Shown piece after piece: positions 26,438 through 35,715 of a stretch of 64,000 bases of DNA. The notes below the pieces were generated by a model. It was not told the origin of the DNA, did not search any database, and saw nothing but the letters and a program-made list of their open reading frames with translations. Each line of letters starts with the position of its first letter. The stretch's first letter is position 1. Both the position numbers and the translations under genes were made by a program. The DNA is from Flavobacteriaceae bacterium (GTDB taxonomy: Bacteria; Bacteroidota; Bacteroidia; Flavobacteriales; Flavobacteriaceae): positions 144,233 through 208,232 of the forward strand of contig NVXD01000004.1 of assembly GCA_002746415.1 (NCBI GenBank), read 5' to 3'.

Positions 26438-28069
26438 TTATGATGAACAATCACACAGTTTAAGTTTTGTGCCCGGTTTTAGATTACTACCGCTAATACC
26501 GTTCCATTCTCGTAAGTTTTCAATACTAATTCCTGGATACTTTCTAGATATGGTCCATAAAGAATCTCCTTGTTGAACTGTATGTACTTTAGCGCCTTTA
26601 ACAGCAACGGTTTTTACAGCTTTGTTTTTAGCTTTTACTACAGCCTTAGCCCTTGGGTTTCTTGTAAAAATAGTAAGCCGCTGCCCAACTCTTAGGTTGT
26701 TGCTTCGCAGCCCATTCCATCTTTTTAAATCACTTACTCTAACACGGTATCTATTTGCAATTTTACCCAAATAATCGCCACTTCGCACCCTATATCTAAT
26801 TTGATTATTCGCCTTTACCAATTGCGGCAACGGACTTTCTTTGGATTTAAACTCTTTTTCTACATGTGCATATATTGCTTGCTCATTTGCAACAAATTTT
26901 CCCATGGCGTCCTTTGGTAATCTTAAGGAGTAGTTCTTGCCTTCGATGTAGGGAATTATATTTAATTTATAAGATGGGTTCAGCACCTCTAAATCTTCCA
27001 CAGGTACATCTACCAATTCTGATATTTGATTAAAGGTAATGAGACTTTTAACCTGAATAGTATCTGTAATAAAATAAGGCCTGTCTATTTTTTTTGTTTT
27101 AAAACCATGTTCTTCGGCATATTCAAATAAATACATGGTCGCTAAAAAAGCAGGGAGGTAACCTGCCGTTTCCCGTGGCAAATTTCTTCTTATGTTCCAG
27201 TAGTTTTTATACCCTCCAGACCTCCTTATTGCTTTGTTTACATTTCCAGGGCCCGAGTTATAAGCTGCCAATGCCAAGTCCCAATCGCCGAAAATATCAT
27301 ACAATTTTGATAGGTATTTTGCAGCTGCTTTTGTTGATTTAATTGGGTCCATACGTTCGTCAACATAACTACTTACATCCAACTTGTACATCTTCCCGGT
27401 GCCATACATAAATTGCCATAATCCAGTTGCTCCTACTCTGGATTTCGCTCGTGGCTTTAATGCGGATTCCACAATAGCCAAATACTTTATTTCTAAAGGA
27501 ATATTCTGGTTGTCCAATTCCTGTTCAAACAAAGGAAAATAAAACTGGCTGCTAACAAGCATGCGTTCAATAAGGCCTCTTCTTCTGGTAAGAAAAGATT
27601 TAATTACTCTTTCCAAAGATGGATTATAGGAAATATTGAAAGGTGTTTTTTGATTTAATATTTCCAGTCTTTTTTTAAGAACTTCTGTGTCTAAATCAGT
27701 AGTATAAACAGAATCCTTTTCAAAATTGGAAACTTCTTCATACATACTATCAAAAAGAGCATCATGGTCTGCCAGCTCTTTTAGCCAAAGACTATCATAT
27801 TTAGCAGCTTCTAGATGGTCTTTAAGATTGAATTTTTTTTGATTCTCATTCCCAGCCGCCAAAGGCATTCCTTCCAAACCATTAGAAAGGTTAACCAATG
27901 TTTTCTGTTCTGTTGGTTCTTGAATAAGGCGTATAGAATCTAAAGGAATATCCTTTACGGCAACAGTTTTTAGGGTGTCTAAGGAGATGCTATCTTTCTG
28001 CTGTGCACTCAAGATTGGCGTTATAAATGCCAACATAAGACAGAAACATATTTTTTTTATTGAGAACAT
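26438..28069 (-). CDS. LysM-containing lytic transglycosylase (MltD-like)
   Basis: The 543-residue protein has a signal peptide (1-22), a charged linker, a GH23 soluble lytic transglycosylase domain (about 183-310) and two C-terminal LysM modules (about 427-470 and 496-540). The catalytic glutamate is Glu201 in AIVESALKP; the GLWQFM and AAYNSGPGNVNKA blocks are also present. Such enzymes cut peptidoglycan glycan strands to 1,6-anhydro ends, and LysM binds the glycan. The layout is that of MltD. It leads a two-gene transcript with the DUF4837 lipoprotein. The segment at 310-420 includes a degenerate LysM-like linker, as in other MltD relatives. Confidence 0.93.
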   Translation of the reverse strand: MFSIKKICFCLMLAFITPILSAQQKDSISLDTLKTVAVKDIPLDSIRLIQEPTEQKTLVNLSNGLEGMPLAAGNENQKKFNLKDHLEAAKYDSLWLKELADHDALFDSMYEEVSNFEKDSVYTTDLDTEVLKKRLEILNQKTPFNISYNPSLERVIKSFLTRRRGLIERMLVSSQFYFPLFEQELDNQNIPLEIKYLAIVESALKPRAKSRVGATGLWQFMYGTGKMYKLDVSSYVDERMDPIKSTKAAAKYLSKLYDIFGDWDLALAAYNSGPGNVNKAIRRSGGYKNYWNIRRNLPRETAGYLPAFLATMYLFEYAEEHGFKTKKIDRPYFITDTIQVKSLITFNQISELVDVPVEDLEVLNPSYKLNIIPYIEGKNYSLRLPKDAMGKFVANEQAIYAHVEKEFKSKESPLPQLVKANNQIRYRVRSGDYLGKIANRYRVRVSDLKRWNGLRSNNLRVGQRLTIFTRNPRAKAVVKAKNKAVKTVAVKGAKVHTVQQGDSLWTISRKYPGISIENLREWNGISGSNLKPGTKLKLCDCSS

Positions 28070-28186
28070 AATAGTAGGCTTAAATTACCAAAGCGGTTAA
28101 AAATCGTTTATTTTTCTTGAAAATTAAAATTTTTAACTTAAATATAAGCTGCAAAAAAAATATGCCGTTAATCGATAGCGCGTTGT

Positions 28187-29377
28187 CTAGCCTATTATTG
28201 CAGCTATTCCAGGCAATGTTTTTCCCTCTAAGCTTTCCAACATGGCTCCTCCTCCAGTAGAAACATAGCTCACCTTGTCTTGGAATCCAAATTGTTTCAC
28301 TGCCGCAACAGAATCTCCACCTCCTACTAGTGAAAATGCCCCGTTTTGAGTAGCTTCATCTATATAATTACCTAAAGCCTTTGTTCCATTGGCAAAATTT
28401 TCCATTTCAAAAACACCAATAGGACCGTTCCAAAGAATGGTCTTGGATTTTAAAATTACTTCCTTGAACATTTTAAGAGTCTCTGGTCCAGCATCCAATC
28501 CTTGCCAACCATCGGGTATTTTATCTGAATCTAATATCTTGGTCTGGGCATCATTACTAAAATCATCAGCTGCCACAACATCAACAGGAATATGAATTTC
28601 GACTCCCTTTTCTTTGGCTTGTTTTAAAATACTTAGTGCAAGTTCCATTTTATCATCCTCACAGATAGAATCTCCTACTTGTCCTCCATTTGCTTTTACA
28701 AAGGTATAAGTCATTCCTCCTCCAATAATCAAATGGTCTACTTTATCTAAAATATTCTCTATAATGGTGATTTTAGAAGAAACCTTAGCGCCTCCCAAAA
28801 TAGCCAATACTGGCTTTTCACCAGAGCGCATTACTTTACCGATTGATTCAATTTCTTTTGCCAATAAATACCCGAAACATTTATTTTCTGGGAAGAACTG
28901 AGCTACTATTGTTGTAGAAGCATGTGCCCTATGAGCAGTACCAAAAGCATCGTTTACGTAGACATCCCCTAATTTTGATAATTGCTCCGCCAACGCTGTA
29001 TCTCCTTTAGTTTCCCCTGCATGAAATCTTAGGTTTTCCAATAAAAGAACTTCTCCGCTTTGTAGGTTTGCAACAGCAGATTCAGCAACTTCGCCTACGC
29101 AGTCTTTTACAAACTTCACTTCCACTCCTATAACATCAGAAACGATATCAACAATGTGGTTCAAAGAAAGGTCTGCGTTTGCTTCGCCTTTTGGTCTTCC
29201 CATATGACTCATTAAAATAACACTTCCGCCGTCTTCTAAAATCTTAATAATGGTTGGTTTTGCAGCTTCAATTCGGGTAGCATCAGTAACCTTAAAATCT
29301 GCATCTAATGGCACATTAAAATCTACTCGTATCAGTGCTTTTTTATCTTCAAAATTAAAATCGTCTATTGTAATCAT
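28187..29377 (-). CDS. pgk: Phosphoglycerate kinase
   Basis: The 396-residue enzyme transfers phosphate between 1,3-bisphosphoglycerate and ADP in glycolysis. Clear family blocks are [10 protein letters not shown] near residue 16, SHMGRPKG near 56, the [12 protein letters not shown] block near 110, GGAKVSSKI near 193, and the C-terminal nucleotide-binding [13 protein letters not shown] and STGGGAMLE. Length matches bacterial PGK. The gene is alone on its strand, divergent from holB, with a -7 promoter element 23 bp upstream. Confidence 0.98.
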   Translation of the reverse strand: MITIDDFNFEDKKALIRVDFNVPLDADFKVTDATRIEAAKPTIIKILEDGGSVILMSHMGRPKGEANADLSLNHIVDIVSDVIGVEVKFVKDCVGEVAESAVANLQSGEVLLLENLRFHAGETKGDTALAEQLSKLGDVYVNDAFGTAHRAHASTTIVAQFFPENKCFGYLLAKEIESIGKVMRSGEKPVLAILGGAKVSSKITIIENILDKVDHLIIGGGMTYTFVKANGGQVGDSICEDDKMELALSILKQAKEKGVEIHIPVDVVAADDFSNDAQTKILDSDKIPDGWQGLDAGPETLKMFKEVILKSKTILWNGPIGVFEMENFANGTKALGNYIDEATQNGAFSLVGGGDSVAAVKQFGFQDKVSYVSTGGGAMLESLEGKTLPGIAAIIG

Positions 29378-29400
29378 GGGTTGTCTTTTTTATGGAATGG

Positions 29401-29408
29401 CAAATGTA
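29401..29408 (-). promoter_or_regulatory. -7 promoter element for pgk
   Basis: The minus strand reads TACATTTG, a perfect match to TAnnTTTG, ending 23 bp before the pgk ATG. The 5' leader would be about 18-20 bases. Confidence 0.5.
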
Positions 29409-29524
29409 AAGATTTATCAGATGCCTATAAAGAACCCTTGCCCATAATTTATTACTTCCCATTGGGGTTCTTTGTTATTATTTTTACAAATTCTGAAGAA
29501 TTAATGCAAAACATCAAAAAAACC

Positions 29525-29532
29525 TATCTTTG
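29525..29532 (+). promoter_or_regulatory. -7 promoter element for holB
   Basis: TATCTTTG matches TAnnTTTG exactly and ends only 5 bp before the holB ATG, so the transcript would be leaderless or nearly so. No good -33 element is seen. Confidence 0.45.
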
Positions 29533-29537
29533 AAACC

Positions 29538-30689
29538 ATGCTTTTCAAAGATATTTTAGGCCTTGTTCATATTAAAAAGCACTTAACCCAAAGTGCAGAT
29601 GCTGGTAGAATTCCTCATGCACAACTTTTTGTTGGGCCAGAAGGCTGTGGCACGCTCCCCATGGCTTTGTCTTATGCCCAATATGTGATATGCCAAAATA
29701 AGAATGGTGAAAATACGGAAGGGAACGAAGTTTGTAATCTAAAAAGCCATTCGCTCTCCCATCCAGATATTCATTTTGCCTTTCCCGTTTCCAATAGTGA
29801 TAAAATAAAAAGCCATGCAGTGAGCAATCATTATATGGAAGAATGGAGACAATTCGTAAAAGAACAACCCTATGGTAATCTTTTTGATTGGTACCAGCTC
29901 ATTGGAACTGAAAAAAAACAAGGGCAAATAGGAGTCGATGAAGCACAAGATGTTGTAAAGAAATTGGCGTTAAAATCATATGAAGGCGGTTATAAAATGA
30001 TGCTCATTTGGATGGCTGATAAAATGAACATTGCCGCAGCCAATAAGCTTCTAAAATTAATTGAAGAGCCGCCAGAAAAAACAGTTTTTATTCTAATAGC
30101 TGAAGATGAAGAACAAATTATACAAACCATAAGATCTCGTTGTCAAATAGTACATTTCCCACCATTGGCAGAAAATGTAATTGCTGATGCCTTGGAGGAA
30201 AAAGGCCTGTCTAAAGAGGAAGCTTCCAAAATAGCTCATGAAGCAAATGGCAATTTTAATAAAGCTTTGGATTTAAAAAATAACGATTCTGAAGACTTGG
30301 TTTTTGAAAAATGGTTTGTACAATGGGTGCGTAGTGCCTTTAAAGCCAAAGGAAATAAAGCTGCCATCCATGAGCTTATCCTATGGGGAGAAGAGGTTGC
30401 GAAAACTGGAAGGGAAACTCAAAAAAAATTCCTAAGCTATTGTTTAGTGGTCATGCGCCAAGCTATGCTCATCAATTATAACGCTCGTGAACTTGCCTAT
30501 TTACAAATTCATGTAGATGGTTTTCAGCTAGAAAAATTTGCTCCTTTTGTGCATGAAAATAATATTTTAGACATTACAGAAGAATTAGAAAGTGCTATTT
30601 ATCATATTGAACGTAATGGTAATTCTAAAATAATTTTAACGGATTTATCCATTAAACTAACCAGGCTTCTTCATAGGAAAGCCGCTTAA
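29538..30689 (+). CDS. holB: DNA polymerase III delta' subunit
   Basis: The 383-residue protein has the clamp-loader AAA+ layout: an N-terminal block LVHIKKHLTQSADAGRIPHAQLF, a degenerate P-loop GPEGCGTL without the usual lysine, the HPDIHFAFP block near residue 73, and LKLIEEPPEKTVFILIAEDEEQI with the IRSRCQIV sensor region. Delta' is the stator of the clamp loader that places the sliding clamp on DNA; it does not hydrolyse ATP, which fits the changed P-loop. Only two of the four zinc-module cysteines are visible. It starts 5 bp after a promoter element and is followed 15 bp later by a small membrane protein gene. Confidence 0.93.
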   Translation: MLFKDILGLVHIKKHLTQSADAGRIPHAQLFVGPEGCGTLPMALSYAQYVICQNKNGENTEGNEVCNLKSHSLSHPDIHFAFPVSNSDKIKSHAVSNHYMEEWRQFVKEQPYGNLFDWYQLIGTEKKQGQIGVDEAQDVVKKLALKSYEGGYKMMLIWMADKMNIAAANKLLKLIEEPPEKTVFILIAEDEEQIIQTIRSRCQIVHFPPLAENVIADALEEKGLSKEEASKIAHEANGNFNKALDLKNNDSEDLVFEKWFVQWVRSAFKAKGNKAAIHELILWGEEVAKTGRETQKKFLSYCLVVMRQAMLINYNARELAYLQIHVDGFQLEKFAPFVHENNILDITEELESAIYHIERNGNSKIILTDLSIKLTRLLHRKAA

Positions 30690-30704
30690 ACTTTTATTGC
30701 AATC

Positions 30705-31103
30705 ATGGAATCAATGTTAAATTATGCTGCCGAAATATTATTGCTGCTTTTATTAATCGTCACCTTTTTACAAAGTGGTTTGGACAAAATGTTTGATTGG
30801 AGCGGAAACATTTCTTGGCTCAAAGGTCATTTCTCTAAAACCTTTTTTAAAAACATGGTGCCACTTTTAGTGGCGGTAATACTTATATTGGAAATGCTTG
30901 CAGCTATCCTATGCATTGTTGGTGTTTATCAAATGATTGTAATGGACAATAGCACCTATGCACTATATGGTGCTATACTATCTTGCATTGTATTATTGTT
31001 CCTTCTGTTTGGACAACGAGTTGCTAAAGATTATGACGGTGCAAGAACTATTGCTATTTACTTTATTCCAGCCGTCTTTTTGGTATTTCTATTGCAACTA
31101 TAA
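30705..31103 (+). CDS. DoxX-like small membrane protein
   Basis: The 132-residue protein has four predicted membrane helices with a loop after the first (GLDKMFDWSGNISWLKGHFSK), the pattern of DoxX/DoxD-like proteins. Functions in this superfamily are diverse and mostly unknown. It follows holB by 15 bp and probably shares its transcript, which ends at the strong terminator just downstream. No catalytic residues can be named. Confidence 0.75.
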   Translation: MESMLNYAAEILLLLLLIVTFLQSGLDKMFDWSGNISWLKGHFSKTFFKNMVPLLVAVILILEMLAAILCIVGVYQMIVMDNSTYALYGAILSCIVLLFLLFGQRVAKDYDGARTIAIYFIPAVFLVFLLQL

Positions 31104-31106
31104 AAC

Positions 31107-31142
31107 AAAAAAGCGCCAACAAATTTTGTTGGCGCTTTTTTT
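31107..31142. terminator. Bidirectional terminator between convergent genes
   Basis: A long perfect stem (AAAAAAGCGCCAACAAA with its complement) with a very short loop lies directly after the DoxX-like stop and 21 bp beyond the stop of the convergent OmpH-like gene. Confidence 0.93.
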
Positions 31143-31162
31143 GATATATATTGTGCTTGCTC

Positions 31163-31669
31163 TTATTTCTTATACTTCTCGTTAAGAATATTTAAAACCA
31201 ACTCTGTAATGTTGTCGGCTTCTGTTCCATAAAGAACAGCACCACCATCACCACCACCAAGAACATAGGTATAACTGTTTGCTTTTCCGTAAGCAGAAAT
31301 TTCTTCTTTTACCTTGCTAACAATACTATCCATTTCTATTTGGTTACTTTGCTGTATTCCCAACTCTTCTTGTTGTAATTGTTGTCCAATAAATTGGCTT
31401 TTTTGCTGAATGAGTGCATATTCCTCCTGAGCCTTATTTGGGTCTAATTTTTGTGCCCTTGTTTGAAAAGCTTGGGCTTCAATTTGAAAAGCCTGTGAAA
31501 TACTATCTCTCTTTTTTGTAAAAGAATCTGCCTTAACTTTGTACTTGGCATCCATATCAATTTTTTCTTGATAATCGGTCATGATCTTTACTGTATCAAC
31601 ATAACCTATCTTGTTTTGTTGACATGCTACCATTCCCAATAGCGCCACTGCTAATATTATTTTTTTCAT
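31163..31669 (-). CDS. OmpH/Skp family lipoprotein
   Basis: I place the start at 31669, giving 168 residues, because a lipoprotein signal (MKKIILAVALLGMVAC) begins there; the longer upstream reading has no signal character. After Cys16 comes KIGYVDTVKIMTDYQE, the opening strand and helix of Skp/OmpH chaperones, then a long Gln/Glu/Lys-rich helical hairpin (about 45-110) and a C-terminal strand block YTYVLGGGDGGAVLYG. Skp-like proteins hold unfolded outer membrane proteins in the periplasm. Being lipid-anchored is less usual for the family but is common in Bacteroidota paralogues. It is a single-gene unit. Confidence 0.85.
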   Translation of the reverse strand: MKKIILAVALLGMVACQQNKIGYVDTVKIMTDYQEKIDMDAKYKVKADSFTKKRDSISQAFQIEAQAFQTRAQKLDPNKAQEEYALIQQKSQFIGQQLQQEELGIQQSNQIEMDSIVSKVKEEISAYGKANSYTYVLGGGDGGAVLYGTEADNITELVLNILNEKYKK

Positions 31670-31689
31670 CAGTTCTATTTTAAGTTGCG

Positions 31690-31697
31690 CAAAAATA
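31690..31697 (-). promoter_or_regulatory. -7 promoter element for the OmpH-like gene
   Basis: The minus strand reads TATTTTTG, fitting TAnnTTTG, and ends 20 bp before the chosen ATG at 31669. This supports the shorter start, because the longer reading would begin upstream of the promoter. Confidence 0.4.
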
Positions 31698-31922
31698 GGA
31701 AAGGTTTTTAAGAAATTGAAAAACTTTAGGACAAAAGGCATTTTGGTCCAAAATAACTGAATAACCTAACTATAGACAAAACTTATGACGTATTGCTTGT
31801 TAAATCGATTTTAGCAATTGTTTAGGGTTGTTGTATCTGCTCCTGTTTGAATGTTTTTTCAACAAAGGCAAGTGTGCTTGACTTATCGCGTAAAGCTATG
31901 GGAAATCGTCTTAAAACAAGAA

Positions 31923-32753
31923 TTAGGCTTTTGTTAGCACATATATTAACGAAGAGTACTCCTTGGTTCGCCATGCTTTCATATTGGACCATAATCCAAC
32001 ACAAAATGCCTTCGCAAAATTCTGATTTCCTGTTTTATATTTTTCTGATAACAGTGAAACATAAAACGAATCAAACAACATGGGTTTAATTTCTGCCACC
32101 TTCATATTCTCTTTTTCAAAAAGCAATTCAATACTGCCTCTTGAAAAATGCCAAAGATGCCTTGGAACATCAAAAGCAGCCCAAAAATTTTTATAGTGAT
32201 TAGCATCGAAAGATTTAAAATTAGGTACTGCAACAATCAATGTCCCCTCATCTTCCAATAAGGAACTTATTTTTTTTATTTGTTTTTCTAAATCTGGTAA
32301 ATGTTCTAGCACATGCCATAAAGTAATTACACTATATTTTTTTGATGGTGGTAATGACTCCATATCAGAAATAATGGTTACTCCTTTTTCGCTGGCCTTA
32401 GCTCTGGCTTTTTCGTTTGGTTCCACTCCATTAATTGTCCAACCATTGTTCTTGGCCAAAGACAAAAAATCTCCAGTGCCAGCTCCAATATCCAAAAGGG
32501 ATTTATTTGAATTTACCCCTTTAGAAATTAAATTCAATTTTTTTCTAAGGCTATATTTTTTTACGCTCTGGTATATCTTGTCAACAAAAGTCTTTTGAGA
32601 ATCTGTATGGGAAATGTAATCATCACTTTGGTAATATGTCTCAAGGTTTTTTGGTTCGGGTGTTGTGATGAGCATATCCAAATCTAGATTGTGCATCAAT
32701 TGGAACTCCTCACCTGAGACTGAATGATCTTTAGTTTTTAAAAACGACTTCAT
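31923..32753 (-). CDS. Class I SAM-dependent methyltransferase
   Basis: The 276-residue protein has the SAM-binding motif I LLDIGAGTGDFLSLA near residues 86-100, the acidic ribose-binding NGVEPNEKA near 109-117 and the motif IV-V block VITLWHVLEHLPDLEKQI near 142-160, which places it in the Methyltransf_23/UbiG-like group. An N-terminal segment with MLITTPEPKNLETYYQSDDYISH is typical of sugar- or lipid-related methyltransferases in Bacteroidota. The substrate is unknown. Its start overlaps the end of the upstream lipoprotein gene by 23 bp, so the two are probably translated in sequence. Confidence 0.85.
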   Translation of the reverse strand: MKSFLKTKDHSVSGEEFQLMHNLDLDMLITTPEPKNLETYYQSDDYISHTDSQKTFVDKIYQSVKKYSLRKKLNLISKGVNSNKSLLDIGAGTGDFLSLAKNNGWTINGVEPNEKARAKASEKGVTIISDMESLPPSKKYSVITLWHVLEHLPDLEKQIKKISSLLEDEGTLIVAVPNFKSFDANHYKNFWAAFDVPRHLWHFSRGSIELLFEKENMKVAEIKPMLFDSFYVSLLSEKYKTGNQNFAKAFCVGLWSNMKAWRTKEYSSLIYVLTKA

Positions 32754-33279
32754 TATAATTATGGGTAGACAGGTATTCTTCTTTTAAAGCCCGAAGATAC
32801 TTTAAAACTACTTCTCTGGAAAGTGAATTACCCTCTAAGCAATCCTTATCAATATCACTATACACTTCTATTGCTAAATAGTAATTGTCTTTTCTACTTT
32901 CTTCTGGGGCTGCATCATTTTCTTCATCAGAATTCAAGGCTGCATTTAATGCATGAGCAAAAAGCACAGGGAATAGATTAATTGCCTTGTCTGGAATATC
33001 AACCTCATAAAAGGCGAAGAAATATTGCTGGTCATTAATTTTGAAGGGGATATCATCGTACACATTCTCATGCTCCAACTGATACTTAATATTCACATAA
33101 TCGTAAAAATGATTAGCCTCTTTTGGGTCCTTAAAAATAAACATATTGCGCTTGGACAAACTCCTCTTAAACTTCTTTCCTGAAGTAATTTTATAATCTT
33201 CTATGTTTGGAGCAATCCGCAAAGGAATACAAGATTCAGCAACCAACAACATTAAAATTAAGGGTAGAAATTTTTTCAT
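32731..33279 (-). CDS. Lipoprotein of unknown function
   Basis: The 182-residue protein begins with a lipoprotein signal ending in VAESC (Cys17), followed directly by IPLRIAPNIEDYKI. The body is a mix of charged strands and helices with FIFKDPKEANHFYDYVN and QQYFFAFYEVDIPDKAINL blocks; it has no further membrane segment and no motif I recognise. Proteins of this kind occur widely in flavobacteria. It lies between the parS-like site and the methyltransferase gene and overlaps the latter by 23 bp. The start is supported by the signal peptide. Confidence 0.75.
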   Translation of the reverse strand: MKKFLPLILMLLVAESCIPLRIAPNIEDYKITSGKKFKRSLSKRNMFIFKDPKEANHFYDYVNIKYQLEHENVYDDIPFKINDQQYFFAFYEVDIPDKAINLFPVLFAHALNAALNSDEENDAAPEESRKDNYYLAIEVYSDIDKDCLEGNSLSREVVLKYLRALKEEYLSTHNYNEVVFKN

Positions 33280-33354
33280 TATGGTTAGATTATAGTCTCC
33301 CTAACCGTATCAAAAATTACGCCAAAAAAGCGCTCGCCTTTTATCAAAAAAAAT

Positions 33355-33370
33355 TGTTCCACGTGGAACA
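33355..33370. promoter_or_regulatory. parS: parS-like ParB-binding site 1
   Basis: The 16 bp TGTTCCACGTGGAACA form a perfect palindrome matching the bacterial parS consensus tGTTnCACGTGnAACa. The symmetry extends to 20 bp (33353-33372). It lies in the 94-bp gap between the frameshifted membrane protein gene and the lipoprotein gene, 3 bp past the former's stop. Confidence 0.88.
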
Positions 33371-33373
33371 ATC

Positions 33374-33849
33374 CTACTTCTTCCCTCTTAATTCTATATT
33401 TAATAAGTCACAAAGTTCAGCCGCCATAGCTGTTGCTTTTTCAAAAGAACTGGTTTTAAAAATAGTGAAATACCTGTTCCCCTTAAATAAACGGATAACA
33501 AAAAGATGTTCTCCTCTTTCTTTGCCAAGAGCAGCCACAGACCCCCAATCTGCTCCCTGCTTAAAAGATGCAGAAAACACTGTGATATACTCAGGGTAAA
33601 TGCATTGTAATTTTTGCCGAAATAAGGTTTGTCCAAATAATTTATAATGCTTCTTATTTCCAAAATCTTTCGTGATTTCATACGAAATAGAATAACCAAA
33701 CACAACAATAGAAAGCCCCGATAAAACAACATATTGGTCAGTGTACCAGAATTAGTAAACATGACCATACCCAAGATAACTAATAAGAATATACCCAAAA
33801 CCGTAACAGTGGTTGGTTTTAATAGTTTAAAAAACAAACTGTCTTTCAT
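33374..33849 (-). pseudogene. Two-helix membrane protein gene with an apparent frameshift
   Basis: Two overlapping minus-strand frames together look like one protein of about 158 residues. The first (from the ATG at 33849) gives a basic start and a first membrane helix TVLGIFLLVILGMVMF, then becomes implausible. The second frame is open from about 33751 and gives a second membrane helix, YVVLSGLSIVVFGYSISY, then a well-formed soluble domain ending near residue 158 at 33374. The switch must fall near 33735-33750, consistent with loss of one base. The gene overlaps the mnmG stop by 4 bp. It could be a true broken gene, a sequencing error or, less likely, programmed frameshifting; no slippery heptamer is seen at the junction. 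Confidence 0.75.
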
Positions 33850-35714
33850 CGACCCATAAAAACTAAAAGCACACTTATATCACTAGGCTTGACTCCACTA
33901 ATACGAGATGCCTGAGAAATGGTAACAGGGCGAATTGCGCTCAGTTTCTCACGGGCCTCATAGGACAGGGATTTAAGTTTGTAATAATCAAAATTATCAG
34001 GGATTTTAACAGCTTCTAATCGCTGTAACTTATCAGCATTTAGTTTCTCCTTTGCAATATACCCAGCATATTTTACCTGGACTTCTGTTTGTTCCAAAAC
34101 CTCTCTATCAAAGTTATTGTCATTTGCAAAAGATGAAACAGCATTTACTTTAAGCATGTGTTCCATGGTAACCTTTGGCCTAGAAAACACCTTAAACATT
34201 TTATCTGATTGCTTTACAGGAGCAGAAGAAACACTCTCCAAAATAGGATTCATTTCTTCCGGAGTAACACTAGTCTTTCTAAAAAAATCAATAAAAGCAG
34301 TAGAGTCCTTTTCCTTCTTCTCCATTCGTCTCAATCTATCTTCACTAGCCAAACCAATTTTAAAACCTTTAGGTGTTAGTCTTAAATCAGCATTGTCTTG
34401 TCGTAACAAAGTCCTATACTCTGCCCTCGATGTAAACATCCGATATGGCTCTTCAGTTCCTTTTGTAATCAAATCATCAATTAAAACACCAATATATGCC
34501 TCATCCCTTTGAAGAATAAATGGGTCCTTCTCATTTATTTTAAGGTGGGCATTGATCCCAGCCATTAACCCTTGAGAAGCTGCTTCCTCATACCCAGTTG
34601 TTCCATTTATTTGTCCAGCAAAATATAGGTTATTAACCAACTTAGTTTCCAATGTATGCCTTAATTGCGTAGGTGGGAAATAATCATATTCAATGGCATA
34701 CCCCGGTCTGAAAAACTTAACATTTTCAAATCCTTTAACAGACTTCAATGCTTTGTATTGCACCTCTTCAGGAAGAGATGTAGAAAAGCCATTTACATAA
34801 ACCTCTACCGTCTTCCAACCCTCAGGTTCCACAAATATTTGATGGCTATCTTTATCAGCAAACCTGTTAATTTTGTCTTCAATAGATGGGCAATACCTGG
34901 GTCCAATACTTTTAATTCGCCCGTTAAACATAGGAGATCTATCAAATCCTTCACGCAATAAATCATGAACAATTTGACTTGTATGCGTCATATGACAATC
35001 CATCTGAGTGGTTAAAACAGGCGTGTCAGTATAAGAAAATTTCTCTGGTATTACATCTCCCGGTTGCGGTACCATAACGGAATAGTTTAGAGAACGACCA
35101 TCAACTCTTGGTGGAGTGCCGGTCTTCATTCTACCACTTTCAAAACCGTAATCAAGCAATTGTTCTGTAATCCCTTTGGCCGCTGTTTCCCCAGCTCTTC
35201 CTCCACCAAATTGTTTATCGCCAATATGAATCAAACCATTTAAAAAGGTTCCATTAGTAAGTATAACCGATCTAGATTTTATATCAATTCCCAAAGAAGT
35301 TCTTACTCCTACTACATTGTTTTTCTCAATTAACAAACCAGAAACCATCTCTTGATAAAAATCCACATTTGGTGTAGCTTCCAAAGAAAGCCTCCATTCC
35401 TCAGCAAAACGCATTCTATCATTTTGGGCTCTTGGGCTCCACATAGCCGGCCCTTTGGATTTATTCAACATCTTAAATTGGATGGCAGACTTGTCCGTTA
35501 TAATCCCACTATACCCGCCTAGAGCGTCAATTTCTCGTACAATTTGTCCCTTAGCAATTCCGCCCATAGCAGGGTTACATGACATTTGCCCAATATTTTG
35601 CAAATTCATCGTAACCAATAAAGTCTTAGAGCCCATATTGGCAGCAGCAGCAGCAGCTTCCGCACCAGCATGGCCACCCCCGACCACAATTACATCATAT
35701 TCCTTTTCAAACAT
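33846..35714 (-). CDS. mnmG: tRNA uridine-5-carboxymethylaminomethyl modification enzyme MnmG (GidA)
   Basis: The 622-residue FAD enzyme works with MnmE to modify the wobble uridine of several tRNAs. It starts with the dinucleotide motif VIVVGGGHAGAEAA at 8-21, followed by SCNPAMGGIAKGQIVREIDALGG near 45-67 and GTFLNGLIHIG near 155, with PRYCPSIEDKI near 272. The C-terminal helical tRNA-binding domain (about 480-622, ending ISGVKPSDISVLLVFMGR) is intact. It is 1 bp after ybeY and overlaps the frameshifted gene by 4 bp. In many bacteria mnmG is near the chromosome origin with parS sites, as here. Confidence 0.98.
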   Translation of the reverse strand: MFEKEYDVIVVGGGHAGAEAAAAAANMGSKTLLVTMNLQNIGQMSCNPAMGGIAKGQIVREIDALGGYSGIITDKSAIQFKMLNKSKGPAMWSPRAQNDRMRFAEEWRLSLEATPNVDFYQEMVSGLLIEKNNVVGVRTSLGIDIKSRSVILTNGTFLNGLIHIGDKQFGGGRAGETAAKGITEQLLDYGFESGRMKTGTPPRVDGRSLNYSVMVPQPGDVIPEKFSYTDTPVLTTQMDCHMTHTSQIVHDLLREGFDRSPMFNGRIKSIGPRYCPSIEDKINRFADKDSHQIFVEPEGWKTVEVYVNGFSTSLPEEVQYKALKSVKGFENVKFFRPGYAIEYDYFPPTQLRHTLETKLVNNLYFAGQINGTTGYEEAASQGLMAGINAHLKINEKDPFILQRDEAYIGVLIDDLITKGTEEPYRMFTSRAEYRTLLRQDNADLRLTPKGFKIGLASEDRLRRMEKKEKDSTAFIDFFRKTSVTPEEMNPILESVSSAPVKQSDKMFKVFSRPKVTMEHMLKVNAVSSFANDNNFDREVLEQTEVQVKYAGYIAKEKLNADKLQRLEAVKIPDNFDYYKLKSLSYEAREKLSAIRPVTISQASRISGVKPSDISVLLVFMGR

Positions 35715-35715
35715 A

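Noticed and set aside
31742..31922. A short minus-strand open frame (31822-32004) running past the methyltransferase stop, which looked like the tail of a gene.
   Set aside because: It has no start signal, overlaps the end of the methyltransferase gene, and has no recognisable pattern.
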